Shown: positions 41,237 to 51,449 of the stretch, in pieces
Numbering within the stretch: the stretch's first letter is position 1
How the letters are laid out: every line of letters begins with the position of its first letter
Assembly (NCBI RefSeq): GCF_021474425.1
Contig: NZ_JAKEIP010000010.1
Coordinates: 1 to 64,000, forward strand
Length of the DNA stretch: 64,000 nt
Reading direction: 5' to 3'
Origin: Streptomyces muensis
GTDB lineage: Bacteria > Actinomycetota > Actinomycetes > Streptomycetales > Streptomycetaceae
Notes under the pieces: generated by a model
Databases searched by the model: none
The model's input: only the letters and a program-made list of their open reading frames with translations
What the model was told of the DNA's origin: nothing
Position numbers and translations under genes: made by a program

Positions 41237-44215
41237 TTGGACACGCCCTTGGGCCAGGCGCGGTCGTCCGGCTCCGAAGAGCCCCTGATCGGCCGCGAGC
41301 AGGAGATCGGGCGGCTGCAGAGGGTCATCACCGGACGAACGCACGCGGGGCCCTGGTTGCTGGAGATCGCCGGGGAACCGGGAATCGGCAAGACACGTCT
41401 GCTGGCGGAATGGAGCGGGCTGGCCGAGCGGGCGGGGCTGACCGTGCTGTCGGGGAGAGTGCCCGGTGCGGATCGGCGGCGTCCCTTCGCGCTCTTCAGA
41501 AGGCCGGTCGTGCGGGCCCTCGAACTGCCCGGTGCGGCGGCATCACTCGCGCCGGAGGACCGGGCCTTTCTGCTCCGGCACTTCGCGGAAGAGGAAGCGG
41601 ACGCGAGGCCGGAGGCCGACGGTGACGGAACGGCGGTGGGACCGCGGTCCACGGACGGGGAAAGGGCGCGATTGCGCCGATGCATCGCGGTTCTGCTGTG
41701 GACGGCGGCCGGCGACCGCCGACGCCTGACCCTCTGTCTCGACGACCTTCAGTGGGCCGACGACGCGTCCGTCGAACTGCTGGGCCACCTCCTGCGCCGT
41801 CCCCGTCCCCGGACCCCGCTGATCCTCGTGTGTTCCGTACGCCCCGGGCAGCGGCCGACGGCACTGACGGCGAGCCTCGCCGACCCGGACGACGCCTACC
41901 GAGTGGAGCGGTTCCGCCTCGGACCGCTGCCGCGCGGCGCGGCCGCCGAACTCCTCACCCGCGAACCGACGGTCGAACGGCAGCGGCTCCTCTACGAAGC
42001 CGGTGGCGGCAACCCCTTCTACCTGCAGGCGCTGGCACAGTCACCGGGGGCGTTCACGCCCCCCGACGGGACCAGCCCATGGGGTCTGTCGGACGAGGCG
42101 GTCATGGCGGCGGGCTCCGCACTGGCCCGTGAGCTCGATCCGCTGGACGCCGTGGAACTCGACGTCCTGAGGGCAGCCGCCGTACTGGGCGAGGATTTCG
42201 ACCCCACACACCTCGCCGAACTCACCGGCCGGGACGCGCCGAGTATCACGCGTGCTCTCGACCGACTGATCGCCGCGGACCTGATCCGGACAGATCTCAC
42301 CCAGGGGCGCAACTGCAGCCTGCGCCATCCGGTGCTGCGCGCGATCGTCTACCAGGCCGCCCCGCACGGCTGGCGCCGGGCCGCCCACGCGCGCGCCGAC
42401 CGCGTCCTGCGGGAGTCGGGCGCCGGGCCCGCGCAACGGGCACCACATGTGGCCCGGAGCGCGGAGGCGGGCGACCGGGACGCGGTCCGACTGCTGACGG
42501 AGGCCGCCGAAGATATGCGGGAGGCGAACCCGGCGGCTGCCGCGTCCTGGCTGAGCACGGCACTGAGCCTGATCCGCGAGGACGGGGACGGGCTGCGGGC
42601 AAGGCTGATGCCACCCTTGGCTCGCTCGCTCGGGGCCATCGGGCACCTGCGTGAATCCCGGGAACTGCTCAGACGGATCCCCAGACCGGCCGACGCGCCC
42701 ACCACCAGGTCGGACACCGAACTCGTGGCGTTCCATGCCATGCTCGAACGTCATCTCGGCAACTACGGCCGGGCCGAATCCATGCTGACGGCCGAACTCG
42801 CCCTGCTTTCGGAGGACTCCGTCGACTCCGTCGACGCCGACGAACTGAGCGCCCCGCTGCGGCTGGAGCTCGCCACGGTCAGTCTCCTGCGCCGGACGTT
42901 CCCCCGCTCACAGGAACTGGCGGCGGACGTGCTGCGCCATGCGACGGCCAGCGAGAGCAGGCACCTCCGCATGGCCGCCACCGTCCGTCTCGCGCACAGC
43001 AGCGCGTTCGCGGGAGATGTCCCCGCTCTGCTGCACCGGGGCCGGGAAGCCAGTGCGCTGGTGGACTCGACGTCGGACGCCGAACTCACCCCGCACCTGG
43101 ACACCGTCTCCCAACTCGGCTGGGCCGAGGCCCTCGCCGAGCGGCATCACGACGCGCTGCGCCACACGGCCCGCGGCATCAGGCTTGCCCAGGACTCGGG
43201 GCAGCTGTTCGTCCTGCCGTACCTGCGGCTGGCCCATGCCTACGCCAGCGTCAGCGTCGGCCGGCTCGCGGACGCCCTGCGCTCGGCCGCGGGCGCCGAG
43301 GAGGACGCCCACTGGATGAAGCGGCCGGCGCTGCACGGATTCGCCCTGGCCCTGCACGCCTGGGCGACCTCGCTGCGGGACGGCCCCGACGTCGCCGCGC
43401 CGACCGCGGAACGAGCGGTGCAGGAGGTCGGCGCGGGCGGCAGGCTCTGGGCGGTCACGGCCGGGGTGCTGGCCGGTGTCCGGCTCGATCAGGAGCGGCC
43501 CGCCGAATGCCTGGAGCTGGTGCGATCCGCCATGGACCATGACCGGCACCCGGGTACCGCCCAGTCCATCAAGCCGATCTGGTACGCCCTGGGGGCCCGG
43601 GCCGCGGCGGCGCTGGGTGACCGAGAGGAGGCCGCCGAGTGGGCGCGGCGGGCGTCGCTCGACGCGGATCTACTTGGTCTGCCGGGCCAGCGTGGACACG
43701 CCGCCCTCGCGCGGGTTCACAGTGCCCCGGATCCTGTCGGCACCCTGGAGGAGGCGGTGTCCGGTTTCAGGGCCGGGGGACTGGTTCTGATGGAGTGTCA
43801 GGCAAGGCTGCTGCTGGCCCGGGAGCTCGCGTCACGCGGTCCGCGCGACGCGACGCGGCCCCACGTGCTGGAGCAGGCGGAGGAGCACGCCAATCGCGCG
43901 AAGTCGCTCGCGGAGGCCTCGGGTGCGCGTCATCTCTATCGGCAGGCGGTTGACCTGCAGCGCCGCCTGGGAGCTCGCCGGTCCCGCCCGGCGCGGGAAG
44001 CGTCAGAACCGCTGCCGGACATGTCGGCGCGCGAGCGGGAGATCGCCCGCATGGTGTCCCTCGGCATGTCCAACAACGACATAGCCCGCGCCCTCGTCGT
44101 CTCACCGAAGACCGTCGAAGCCCACCTCACCCGCATCTTCCGCAAGGCTGGTGTGCGCTCCCGGGTCGCACTGGTCGCCGCGCTGTCCCACGCCGGGCCG
44201 GAACACGTCGCCTGA
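41237..44215 (+). CDS. Large LuxR-family ATPase regulator (LAL), second copy
   Basis: The 992-residue protein has Walker A GEPGIGKT at 46-53, Walker B LTLCLDDLQW, a helical repeat region and a C-terminal LuxR domain (MSAREREIARMVSLGMSNND, IARALVVSPKTVEAHLTRIF). It is a paralogue in architecture, but not a close copy, of the gene at 37.6-40.4 kb. The TTG start at 41237 is supported by GAGGGGAG six nt upstream; no ATG or GTG fits better. It ends 30 bp before a repeated ACGT element that precedes the DUF4132 operon. Confidence 0.85.
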   Translation: MDTPLGQARSSGSEEPLIGREQEIGRLQRVITGRTHAGPWLLEIAGEPGIGKTRLLAEWSGLAERAGLTVLSGRVPGADRRRPFALFRRPVVRALELPGAAASLAPEDRAFLLRHFAEEEADARPEADGDGTAVGPRSTDGERARLRRCIAVLLWTAAGDRRRLTLCLDDLQWADDASVELLGHLLRRPRPRTPLILVCSVRPGQRPTALTASLADPDDAYRVERFRLGPLPRGAAAELLTREPTVERQRLLYEAGGGNPFYLQALAQSPGAFTPPDGTSPWGLSDEAVMAAGSALARELDPLDAVELDVLRAAAVLGEDFDPTHLAELTGRDAPSITRALDRLIAADLIRTDLTQGRNCSLRHPVLRAIVYQAAPHGWRRAAHARADRVLRESGAGPAQRAPHVARSAEAGDRDAVRLLTEAAEDMREANPAAAASWLSTALSLIREDGDGLRARLMPPLARSLGAIGHLRESRELLRRIPRPADAPTTRSDTELVAFHAMLERHLGNYGRAESMLTAELALLSEDSVDSVDADELSAPLRLELATVSLLRRTFPRSQELAADVLRHATASESRHLRMAATVRLAHSSAFAGDVPALLHRGREASALVDSTSDAELTPHLDTVSQLGWAEALAERHHDALRHTARGIRLAQDSGQLFVLPYLRLAHAYASVSVGRLADALRSAAGAEEDAHWMKRPALHGFALALHAWATSLRDGPDVAAPTAERAVQEVGAGGRLWAVTAGVLAGVRLDQERPAECLELVRSAMDHDRHPGTAQSIKPIWYALGARAAAALGDREEAAEWARRASLDADLLGLPGQRGHAALARVHSAPDPVGTLEEAVSGFRAGGLVLMECQARLLLARELASRGPRDATRPHVLEQAEEHANRAKSLAEASGARHLYRQAVDLQRRLGARRSRPAREASEPLPDMSAREREIARMVSLGMSNNDIARALVVSPKTVEAHLTRIFRKAGVRSRVALVAALSHAGPEHVA

Positions 44216-44245
44216 TGTTACGGACGGTGGTGACCGATCGGTAGT

Positions 44246-44325
44246 ACGTACCGTGATTACGTGGTTCTCCGGATGTGTCGTACCAGGTCAGAGGGGTTGA
44301 CTCCCGAGTGCGCCGGAGAGATTCG
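44246..44325 (+). repeat. Intergenic element, copy 1 of 2, with ACGT-N9-ACGT
   Basis: Two ACGT sites at 44246 and 44259 are followed by TTACGTGGTTCTCCGGATGT and, about 30 nt later, a TTGACT hexamer at 44297. The same order and largely the same sequence (80 bp) occur at 58149-58229. It lies about 115-195 bp before the DUF4132 operon. Confidence 0.6.
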
Positions 44326-44439
44326 CCCGGACGATTGTCAGTGGCTGCTCGTAACGTTCCGCTCATCGTCACGCTGAGTGCCGGATCCCGGCCGAGCTGT
44401 GTCGATCTTGAGTTTCCTTGAAGCGGAAGGCGGGGGCCG

Positions 44440-45303
44440 GTGGGCTGGCTTGCGGTGGGCGACGGATATGAAGTCGCCCTGGTGGAGGGCCGGGTGGCGG
44501 CCAGGGCCACCTCCGGCCGGGCGGCCGGGCGGCAGTTGAAGTCGCTGCCGAAGGTGCTCAAGGACCACCCGGAGGTCGAGCGGCTGCGCCGGTTCGCCGA
44601 GTGGCTGGACCGGCACGCGGCGGCCTGCGTGGCCCAGGTGGACACCTGGATGGTGTCGGCGCTGCCGGTGCCCACGGAACTGGTGGTCCGCGTCTGGCCG
44701 GACGAGGCCTGGCAGTCGGCGCTGCGTGACCTCGTGGTGGTCGGCGACGACCCGGACGAGGTGGGGTTCCTGCGCGGGGTCACTGACTCGGGCGAGCTGC
44801 GCGTGGTCGACCTCGACGGCGAGACGGTACGGCTGTCCCCACGCACGGTGACGCTGCCGCACCCGGTGCTGCTGACGGACCTGGACGATCTGCGGGAGTT
44901 CGCGGCGGAGCTGGGGATCGTGCAGCGCGTCGAGCAGATCCACCGGGCGACCTGGCGCAGGCCCGCCGATCTGGACGGCAAGGCGACGCAAGTCTCGGAG
45001 TTCGCCGGAGGCTCGTTCCCCACGCGTTCCGCGCTGGTCGCCCGAGCCACCTCCCTGGGCTACCGGGTGTCGGGCGCCCGGGCCACCTGCCGGGTGCGCG
45101 ACGGGGCGCACACCGTCGAAGCGGCCGTGTGGATCGGGGAGCCCTGGGACTACCAGGCGTCGACCGGCCCGCTGTCCTGGCACGGCCCGGACGGCCGGAC
45201 ACTGCGGCTCGCGGACGTCGGCCCGGTGGCCTGGTCGGAGGGAATGCGGATGGCGGCGGCACTGTACGCCGGGCGCGAGATCGAAGAGGAGACGGGCGCG
45301 TGA
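44440..45303 (+). CDS. DUF4132-domain protein
   Basis: The 287-residue protein reads as the C-terminal DUF4132 domain: GWLAVGDGYEVALVEGRVAA, WLDRHAAACVAQVDTWMVSA, VRVWPDEAWQSALRDLVVV and VTLPHPVLLTDLDDLREFAA. DUF4132 often occurs with MoxR/SWIM gene sets and with WGR proteins, function unknown. It is shorter than full-length DUF4132 proteins (about 900-1200 residues), carrying only the end domain. GTG 44440 follows GGAAGGCGGGGG. Its stop overlaps the next GTG (GTGA), so it is the first gene of a coupled operon. Confidence 0.8.
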   Translation: MGWLAVGDGYEVALVEGRVAARATSGRAAGRQLKSLPKVLKDHPEVERLRRFAEWLDRHAAACVAQVDTWMVSALPVPTELVVRVWPDEAWQSALRDLVVVGDDPDEVGFLRGVTDSGELRVVDLDGETVRLSPRTVTLPHPVLLTDLDDLREFAAELGIVQRVEQIHRATWRRPADLDGKATQVSEFAGGSFPTRSALVARATSLGYRVSGARATCRVRDGAHTVEAAVWIGEPWDYQASTGPLSWHGPDGRTLRLADVGPVAWSEGMRMAAALYAGREIEEETGA

Positions 45304-48300
45304 GCGGGGGAGCGCAGGTGTCGTACGAGGAACTGCTGGCGGCCGGTGCGGTGCTGCCGCGCGGCACGGAAGGCGCCGGGGAGCGGGCGGTGCCGCTGAC
45401 GGCACGGTCGTACACGCACCCGGGCCTCGACGACCGGGTGGTCGTGCGGCTGGTCGCCGCGGAGCTGGGCGCGGCGGAGGACCTGGCCGCCGGTTTCGTG
45501 GGCCTGGAACCGGACGCGGACCCGGTCGAGGTGGGGCTGGGGGCACGCCAGGCGCTGGGCTTCCCGGAGTGGGTGCTGGCGCACCACCCGGAGGACGGCC
45601 ATCACGCCCTGGCGGTCGTCCAGGACCTGGAGCGGATCGCCCGCCGGGCGAAGTCCCGGCCGAAGGCCGCCCTGGACGACTACCGTGAACTGGCCCGGCG
45701 ACTCGCCGTCGCCGTACCGCACTTCCTGCCGACGTTCTACGAACAGGCCGGGCGGGTCTTCCTGTCGGTGGAGAACCCGACGTACGCGGCGCAGATGTTC
45801 GGCCGGGCCCGCGAGGCCGAGGCCGAGTACGGGCTCGCGCTGGACGAGGAGCGCCTGGACGCCGTGTTCCTGGAGTTCGCCCTCGCCGGGGCGCTCACGG
45901 CGACAGCGCTGTCCGGGTACGCGAAGGAACTGGCCGTCCGGGTTCCCGCGGCCGAGGCATTGGCGCGGTTCACCCGGTTGTGCGTACGGCGCACCATGGG
46001 CGGACTCGTGCCCTCCGCCCAGCTGGCGACCGACGTGCGCAGGCTGGCCCGTGCCGCGGGGCGGGGCGGGGGCGAGGCCGAGCAGGCGTACCTGGCCGAT
46101 CTGCTCGCGCTGTCCGCCACCGCGAAGGCGGCTCCCGGCTGGTGGAAGTCCCACCGCGCGGCCGTCGTCGCGCTCGCCCGGCGTGAGCCCGCGGTGCGGG
46201 GCGCGCTGCTGAGCCTCATGCCCGACTCCGGCGACCATGCCGTGCTGCTGATGTGGCTGGACATCCTGGAGGAGTCCGGGGCCCTCGTGGGGCTCTGGGA
46301 CGACACGCTGCCCGACCAGGAGCGGCCGCAGGACGGCACCGCGGGCTGGTTCGTCCGCTTCCTGGCGTTCCAGGAGCGGGCGCAGACATGGCACGAGCCC
46401 TCGCAGTTGCCCGCCCTGTACCGGATCGTGGAGCGCGCCGCAGGCCTTCTGCGCACCGAACTCACTGATTCGAGGCGGGAGTTGCGGGCGGAACATGATC
46501 TGGACCTGCTGGACCTGCTGCTCACCTTGGGCGTGCCCGTCGCCGCATGCCACCGACTGTTCCCGCACGGGTGGGCGAAGGGCGAGGACCGCCGTGACCT
46601 GCTCGCCCTCGCCGCCGACGGACGGTTCCGGGACGCCTTCCGCGAAGGCGCCGACACCTCCTTCACCGGCGACGAGGACGACCTGGACACGATCCGGGTC
46701 CTCGCCCAGTCGCCCGGCGGCCGGCTGATGCTGGCCGACTGGGTGCGCGAGGTCGCGCGGCGCTCCACCGCCGCCGGGCTGCCCGGTCTCCCCGACGCGC
46801 TGAAGCGGCTGAAGTGGCTGCCCGCGGAGGCGCTCATGCTCGCCGAGGACGAGATGCGGAAGGTGGCCGCCACCGACCTCGCCCCGCTGCTCGCCCGCAC
46901 GATGAGGGCCGGGCTCATCGACGAACTCGGCTGGCCCGCCTGGGAGGAGGCGGCCAGGGACCTCGTCCGCAAGGAGAACGTCGAGGACTTGTACGTCGCC
47001 GACGCCTGGCCGTATCTGATCACCGCCGGTGCCACGCAGGTCCGGGTGATCGGCATCGAGGGCACCGTGCTCACCCATGATCTGCGGCTGCCGGACCAGG
47101 GCACGTTCGGCTACGCCGGGTTCCACTTCGTGGACGGTGAACTGCTCGTCCACTGGCGGACCTACGACTACGGCATGCGCGGGTACTGGCACCACAGCCC
47201 CGACCGGGTCCTGTCCCTGGCGGGTGCCATCACCCCCCGGGGTGTTCAGATGAACTGGTACCGGGAGAAGGTCGGCGTCCCGACCCTGCCCCTGCCCGGC
47301 GGCGGACGGGCAACCGGCGCCGGTGTCCTGCACCGTGGTGACACCACCGTGCCCGCGGAGGCGAACCTGCTCGGTGACGGCACCTCGTACTGGGTCTGGG
47401 GCGGGGGCGCGGACGGCTGGTTCGAGTACGACCCGGCCACCGGGCGGATGGGCCGCAAGAGCGCGCCCGCTTTCCTCGCCGACGCCTACGGCGAGGGCAC
47501 CTGGGCGCCGGGCTGGCTGGCGCCCTACCCCGTCGACGAGGTCACTCCCGCCGGGGTGCCGGTGGACGGGCTTCTGGGCTGGCGCGCGGTGTTCCAGTCC
47601 GACGGCACCTGGCACGGCGAGGACCTGGCCGGACGCCAGGTCACCGTGCCGGAGGGGCGGGGGGAGCCGTACGCCGCGGTGCTCTTCCCCGGCGCCGACC
47701 AGCTCCTGGCGGTCGTCCGGGACGGTTGGCGTATTGAGCTCCTCGACGCGGACGGAGTCGTGACCGCCTCCGCGCGGGAGGACGGTGCTCCCGGCGAATT
47801 CGCGGAGGGTACCCCCCTCCTTCCGCCGCTGCGGTACTGGCACTGCCTGCGACCCCGCGACCCACAGGGCTCCGCCGCACTGCGCCGGATCGACGACGAT
47901 ACGGCGCGTGCCCTGCTCAGGGCACCTGAACTCAAGGAAGCCGTAGGGGAGTTGCTGCCTGAGGCCACCGACAAGGCGCTGCGGGCGGGCATCATCGGAG
48001 TGCTGCGGTACGCCGTCGAGCAGCAGAAGGTCCTCGACGCGGCGGCGGCCCGCCTGACCGCGGAACTCGCCGGCAGCCACGAGGACGAGGGTCCCGCCGG
48101 GCCCTCAGACCAGCTGCTGCGCGCCGCGCTCAGCGGCCTCGACGGCTCCCGCGGCAACTGGTACCACTACACGGCCGACCGGGACAACGTGTTCCGGAGA
48201 CTGCGGGTCCTGAAGCGGGCGGTGCGCGCGGGTGACGACTCGCGCGGGTCCCACGACTCCGCGGCGGCTCCGCATGCGACCGCCACATCAGCGGCGGCCC

Positions 48301-50249
48301 CGCACGCGACAGCCACCTCCGCAGCACCCTCGCGCGCCGCTCACGCCCCCGCACCGACCCCGCGCCTGCACCTCGACGGCCCCGAACTACCCGACGGCTA
48401 CCTGTACATGGAGCCCGCTGCCGACTTCTTCACGGCGGCGGCGTTCCGGGTTGCGTCGCCGACCACACCGCCGGAGCACCGGGAGGCCCTGGTGGCGCTG
48501 TTGCGGGAGTTCGAGGCGCTCGGGCTGGCCTCGACCGCAGAGCCCGCGCGGTGGCGTCGGGTCTCCCTCCACATCGACGCCCGTCAGCTGCGTACCCCGA
48601 GCGGCGAGTGGCGCGAGGGAAGCTGGCGGGGAGTGCTGCCGCTGGACGGCGGTGCCTTCCTCGCGGTCACCGCGTGCACCTCGCGCAGTGAAAGCGGCGG
48701 CTGCGACTTCGAAGCGCTCTTCCACGACCCCTCCGGCCGCTTCGAGGCTCCCGCCCCCTACACGGTCGAATCCGTTTACCGCGTCGGCGAGGACCGTGCG
48801 GCCGACTGGCTCGCGGCGTTCCTCGCCGAGCTCGACGAGCGGGGACCGGCCCCGTGGATCCCGGCCGCGGCCGAGGAGTTCGCCCGGCTGACCGGCGTCA
48901 CCCTGACCATGGCCCGGCTCCTGGTGGCGGGGCTGCCGCAGGTCGACAGCGACGAACGGTCGTTCCTGAGCGCCGAGGCGCGGGCCGTGCTCCGCGTGAA
49001 GGTCACGGACGCCGCCCTGGCCAAGGACGAACTGCGCAAGACCTCCATCTCGGTCCTCAGGGCCGTCGTCGCCGCGCTGCTGCCCCGGGACCCGGCCCGG
49101 CTGTGGACGGACGGCCCCGACGTGGCGGCCGCCGCGGAGGCCTGGAACAGCAAGGTCGGCAAGCGCATGGTCCTGCCCGAGGCGCTCCTCGGCGAGATGC
49201 AGCGCACGCTGAAGGCCGAGCCCTGGACGCTGGCCGCCCTGCTCGACCCCGCCTCCGAGCCCCGCCTGAGCCGAGACCTGGAGTGGGCGGTGACGGGGGA
49301 CCGGATCGGTCCGGTCGGCGAGGACACCGTCGGTTTCACCGCGGCCGCACTGATCGACTCGGTCGTCCTGGCCGCCTGGCTGGCACACAGGCTGCCTGTC
49401 GGCGACCCGGTCCGCGCCGCGCTTTCCGCCGCCCTGGGCGCGATACGTGACCGGCTGGCCCACCCCGGGCTGATGCTCGACCTCGTCATGTACGCCGACC
49501 TGTCCGACTTCCGCAAGGCGGCCGGCCAACCTACCGAAACCGGGAGGGGATTCGAGCGATACGGCGCGATCGTCATGGCCACTCAGGACTACCGGCCCGC
49601 CCCCGCCCTGCGCGTCGCGCTCCTCGACGCGGACGGCCAGGACCCGTATCTGCCCGCGCTGCGCCTCGCACAGGACGGGGCTCCGTTCCTGGCGGAGGTG
49701 ACGCTGCGGCTGGCCCGCGCCCCGCACTTCGCGGCACTCGTCGCCGACCCGGGCGACCCCGTCGCGGGCGAGCGCGGCAAGGACGGCACCTGGTACCCGC
49801 AGGACCCCGCCCGCTCCGTGCCGGAACTGGTGGCCGAAGCGGCGAAGGAGTACGGCATCGGCGAGGACGCCGCAGCCCTCTACCTGATGCTCCTCGCGAT
49901 GCCCGACCCCACCGACCGCAACACGGCCCGCTGGACCGGCTGGAAGCCCGCCCGCCTCAAGGCGGCCCGCGCCGAACTGGCCGCCACCGACCTGGTCGTC
50001 GGCGGCAGCCGCTCCCGCGCCGGACGCTCCCTCTTCCTGCCGGGCGGCTGGGAGGCCCTGCCCTCCCCACGCCTCCCGCTGGAGCAGTGGAAGCTGCCGC
50101 TGTACGGCGAACTCGCCCAGGCCCGTGTGGGCCTGCTCGTGCCGACCGAACCGGCACCCGATCTGTACCGCCGGGCCTGGCAGCGGATCCGGGAGGGCGA
50201 TGTGCCGCGCTTCGAGGAACTGAAGGTCAAGAGCGGACGCCGCCGCTGA
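45300..50249 (+). CDS. Very large hypothetical protein of the MoxR operon
   Basis: The 1649-residue protein starts at GTG 45300, overlapping the previous stop. It is soluble, alternating helical-repeat regions (about 1-480) with beta-rich parts (about 560-850: GTFGYAGFHFVDGELLVHWR, YWVWGGGADGWFEYDPATGR, a propeller-like style) and further helical segments to the end. An Ala/Thr/His-rich low-complexity stretch lies near 980-1010. I recognise similar giant proteins beside MoxR/SWIM genes in Streptomyces but no assigned function. It has no visible enzymatic motif. It could be a scaffold or substrate adaptor for the MoxR ATPase. Confidence 0.75.
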   Translation: MSGGAQVSYEELLAAGAVLPRGTEGAGERAVPLTARSYTHPGLDDRVVVRLVAAELGAAEDLAAGFVGLEPDADPVEVGLGARQALGFPEWVLAHHPEDGHHALAVVQDLERIARRAKSRPKAALDDYRELARRLAVAVPHFLPTFYEQAGRVFLSVENPTYAAQMFGRAREAEAEYGLALDEERLDAVFLEFALAGALTATALSGYAKELAVRVPAAEALARFTRLCVRRTMGGLVPSAQLATDVRRLARAAGRGGGEAEQAYLADLLALSATAKAAPGWWKSHRAAVVALARREPAVRGALLSLMPDSGDHAVLLMWLDILEESGALVGLWDDTLPDQERPQDGTAGWFVRFLAFQERAQTWHEPSQLPALYRIVERAAGLLRTELTDSRRELRAEHDLDLLDLLLTLGVPVAACHRLFPHGWAKGEDRRDLLALAADGRFRDAFREGADTSFTGDEDDLDTIRVLAQSPGGRLMLADWVREVARRSTAAGLPGLPDALKRLKWLPAEALMLAEDEMRKVAATDLAPLLARTMRAGLIDELGWPAWEEAARDLVRKENVEDLYVADAWPYLITAGATQVRVIGIEGTVLTHDLRLPDQGTFGYAGFHFVDGELLVHWRTYDYGMRGYWHHSPDRVLSLAGAITPRGVQMNWYREKVGVPTLPLPGGGRATGAGVLHRGDTTVPAEANLLGDGTSYWVWGGGADGWFEYDPATGRMGRKSAPAFLADAYGEGTWAPGWLAPYPVDEVTPAGVPVDGLLGWRAVFQSDGTWHGEDLAGRQVTVPEGRGEPYAAVLFPGADQLLAVVRDGWRIELLDADGVVTASAREDGAPGEFAEGTPLLPPLRYWHCLRPRDPQGSAALRRIDDDTARALLRAPELKEAVGELLPEATDKALRAGIIGVLRYAVEQQKVLDAAAARLTAELAGSHEDEGPAGPSDQLLRAALSGLDGSRGNWYHYTADRDNVFRRLRVLKRAVRAGDDSRGSHDSAAAPHATATSAAAPHATATSAAPSRAAHAPAPTPRLHLDGPELPDGYLYMEPAADFFTAAAFRVASPTTPPEHREALVALLREFEALGLASTAEPARWRRVSLHIDARQLRTPSGEWREGSWRGVLPLDGGAFLAVTACTSRSESGGCDFEALFHDPSGRFEAPAPYTVESVYRVGEDRAADWLAAFLAELDERGPAPWIPAAAEEFARLTGVTLTMARLLVAGLPQVDSDERSFLSAEARAVLRVKVTDAALAKDELRKTSISVLRAVVAALLPRDPARLWTDGPDVAAAAEAWNSKVGKRMVLPEALLGEMQRTLKAEPWTLAALLDPASEPRLSRDLEWAVTGDRIGPVGEDTVGFTAAALIDSVVLAAWLAHRLPVGDPVRAALSAALGAIRDRLAHPGLMLDLVMYADLSDFRKAAGQPTETGRGFERYGAIVMATQDYRPAPALRVALLDADGQDPYLPALRLAQDGAPFLAEVTLRLARAPHFAALVADPGDPVAGERGKDGTWYPQDPARSVPELVAEAAKEYGIGEDAAALYLMLLAMPDPTDRNTARWTGWKPARLKAARAELAATDLVVGGSRSRAGRSLFLPGGWEALPSPRLPLEQWKLPLYGELAQARVGLLVPTEPAPDLYRRAWQRIREGDVPRFEELKVKSGRRR

Positions 50250-50309
50250 CGCCGCATCGGCAGCAAGGACGGGCCTCTTCCCGCTCGCACCGGACCAACA
50301 AGGACATTC

Positions 50310-51449
50310 ATGAGCACCACGACTGCGTCGGCCCCTCCGGCCCGCCAGATTCTGCCCGCCGAGGAGCGCCACGCCGCTGAACTCGCCTTTCTCGCCGCCC
50401 ACGACGAGGGCCCGCGCCCGCCGGGCTGGGCGCTGACCCCCCGTGCCGTCGTCACCTTCATCTGCGGCAGCGACGGCAAGGCACTGGAACTGCCGGGACA
50501 ACGGCTCGTCATCGCCCCCAAGTTCGTCGGGGAACGCGCCCTCGTCGAGCGCTGTGTGGTCACCCTCGCCGGTGAGCGCGGCCTGCTGCTCGTCGGCGAG
50601 CCCGGCACCGCCAAGTCCATGCTGTCCGAGCTGCTGTCCGCCGCCGTGTGCGGCACCAGCGCGCTCACCGTGCAGGGCACCGCCGGCACCACCGAGGACG
50701 CCTTCCGCTACGGCTGGAACTACGCCCTGCTGCTCGCCCAGGGCCCGACCCGGCAGGCGCTCGTCGACTCCCCGGTCCTCAGCGCCATGCGCACCGGCCG
50801 GGTCGCTCGCGTGGAGGAGATCACCCGCTGTCTGCCCGAGGTGCAGGACGCCCTGGTGTCGATCCTGTCCGACCGGCGCGTCAGCGTCCCCGAACTGTCC
50901 GGCACGGACGACGCCCAGGTAGCGGCCGCCCCCGGCTTCACGGTCATCGCCACCGCCAACCTCCGCGACCGGGGCGTCTCCGAGATGTCCGCCGCTCTGA
51001 AGCGGCGCTTCAACTTCGAGACCGTGCAGCCCATCGCCGACGCAGAGGCCGAGGCTGCGCTGGTTCGGGGCCAGGCGGTCGCCGCCGTGCAGCGGGCGGG
51101 CGCGGCTTTCGGGGTGGACGACGCCGTCCTCGACGTCCTCGTCACGGTCTTCCGCGACCTGCGCACCGGCCGCTCCGCCGAGGGCTGGGACGTCGAGCGA
51201 CCCGGCACAGTGATGTCCACCGCCGAGGCCGTCCAGGTCGCCACGTCCCTCGGGGTCGCCACGGCCTACCTCCCGGCCGGGGACACCCTCGACCTCGTCC
51301 CCGGCCACCTCCTCGGCGTGGTCCGCAAGGACGACCCCGCCGACCACGCCCGCCTCCTCGGCTACTGGGACGGACCCGTGCGCCGCCGCGCCGAGGACGG
51401 CTCGGCCCTGTGGCGCCGCCTGTGGGACCTGCGGGAGACCCTCCGGTGA
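50310..51449 (+). CDS. MoxR-family AAA+ ATPase
   Basis: The 379-residue AAA+ protein has Walker A GEPGTAKS at 96-103, Walker B-like VARVEEITRC, sensor VIATANLRDRG and the arginine-finger region SAALKRRFNFE. MoxR ATPases act as chaperones that insert cofactors or remodel VWA-containing partners. Here the next gene encodes a VWA domain, matching the usual MoxR-VWA pairing. It is 60 bp after the giant gene and its stop overlaps the next GTG (GTGA). It should be the motor of this operon. Confidence 0.9.
   Translation: MSTTTASAPPARQILPAEERHAAELAFLAAHDEGPRPPGWALTPRAVVTFICGSDGKALELPGQRLVIAPKFVGERALVERCVVTLAGERGLLLVGEPGTAKSMLSELLSAAVCGTSALTVQGTAGTTEDAFRYGWNYALLLAQGPTRQALVDSPVLSAMRTGRVARVEEITRCLPEVQDALVSILSDRRVSVPELSGTDDAQVAAAPGFTVIATANLRDRGVSEMSAALKRRFNFETVQPIADAEAEAALVRGQAVAAVQRAGAAFGVDDAVLDVLVTVFRDLRTGRSAEGWDVERPGTVMSTAEAVQVATSLGVATAYLPAGDTLDLVPGHLLGVVRKDDPADHARLLGYWDGPVRRRAEDGSALWRRLWDLRETLR

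Noticed and set aside
45150..48080. A reverse-strand open frame of almost 1000 codons opposite the giant protein gene
   Set aside because: Mirror frame created by GC-rich codon bias; Gln/Arg/Gly-rich, no family-like segments, while the plus strand is coupled to neighbours.
50648..51445. N-terminal extension of the DUF5682-VWA frame over the MoxR gene
   Set aside because: It is Arg/Pro-rich shadow sequence; the real start is GTG 51446 overlapping the MoxR stop.
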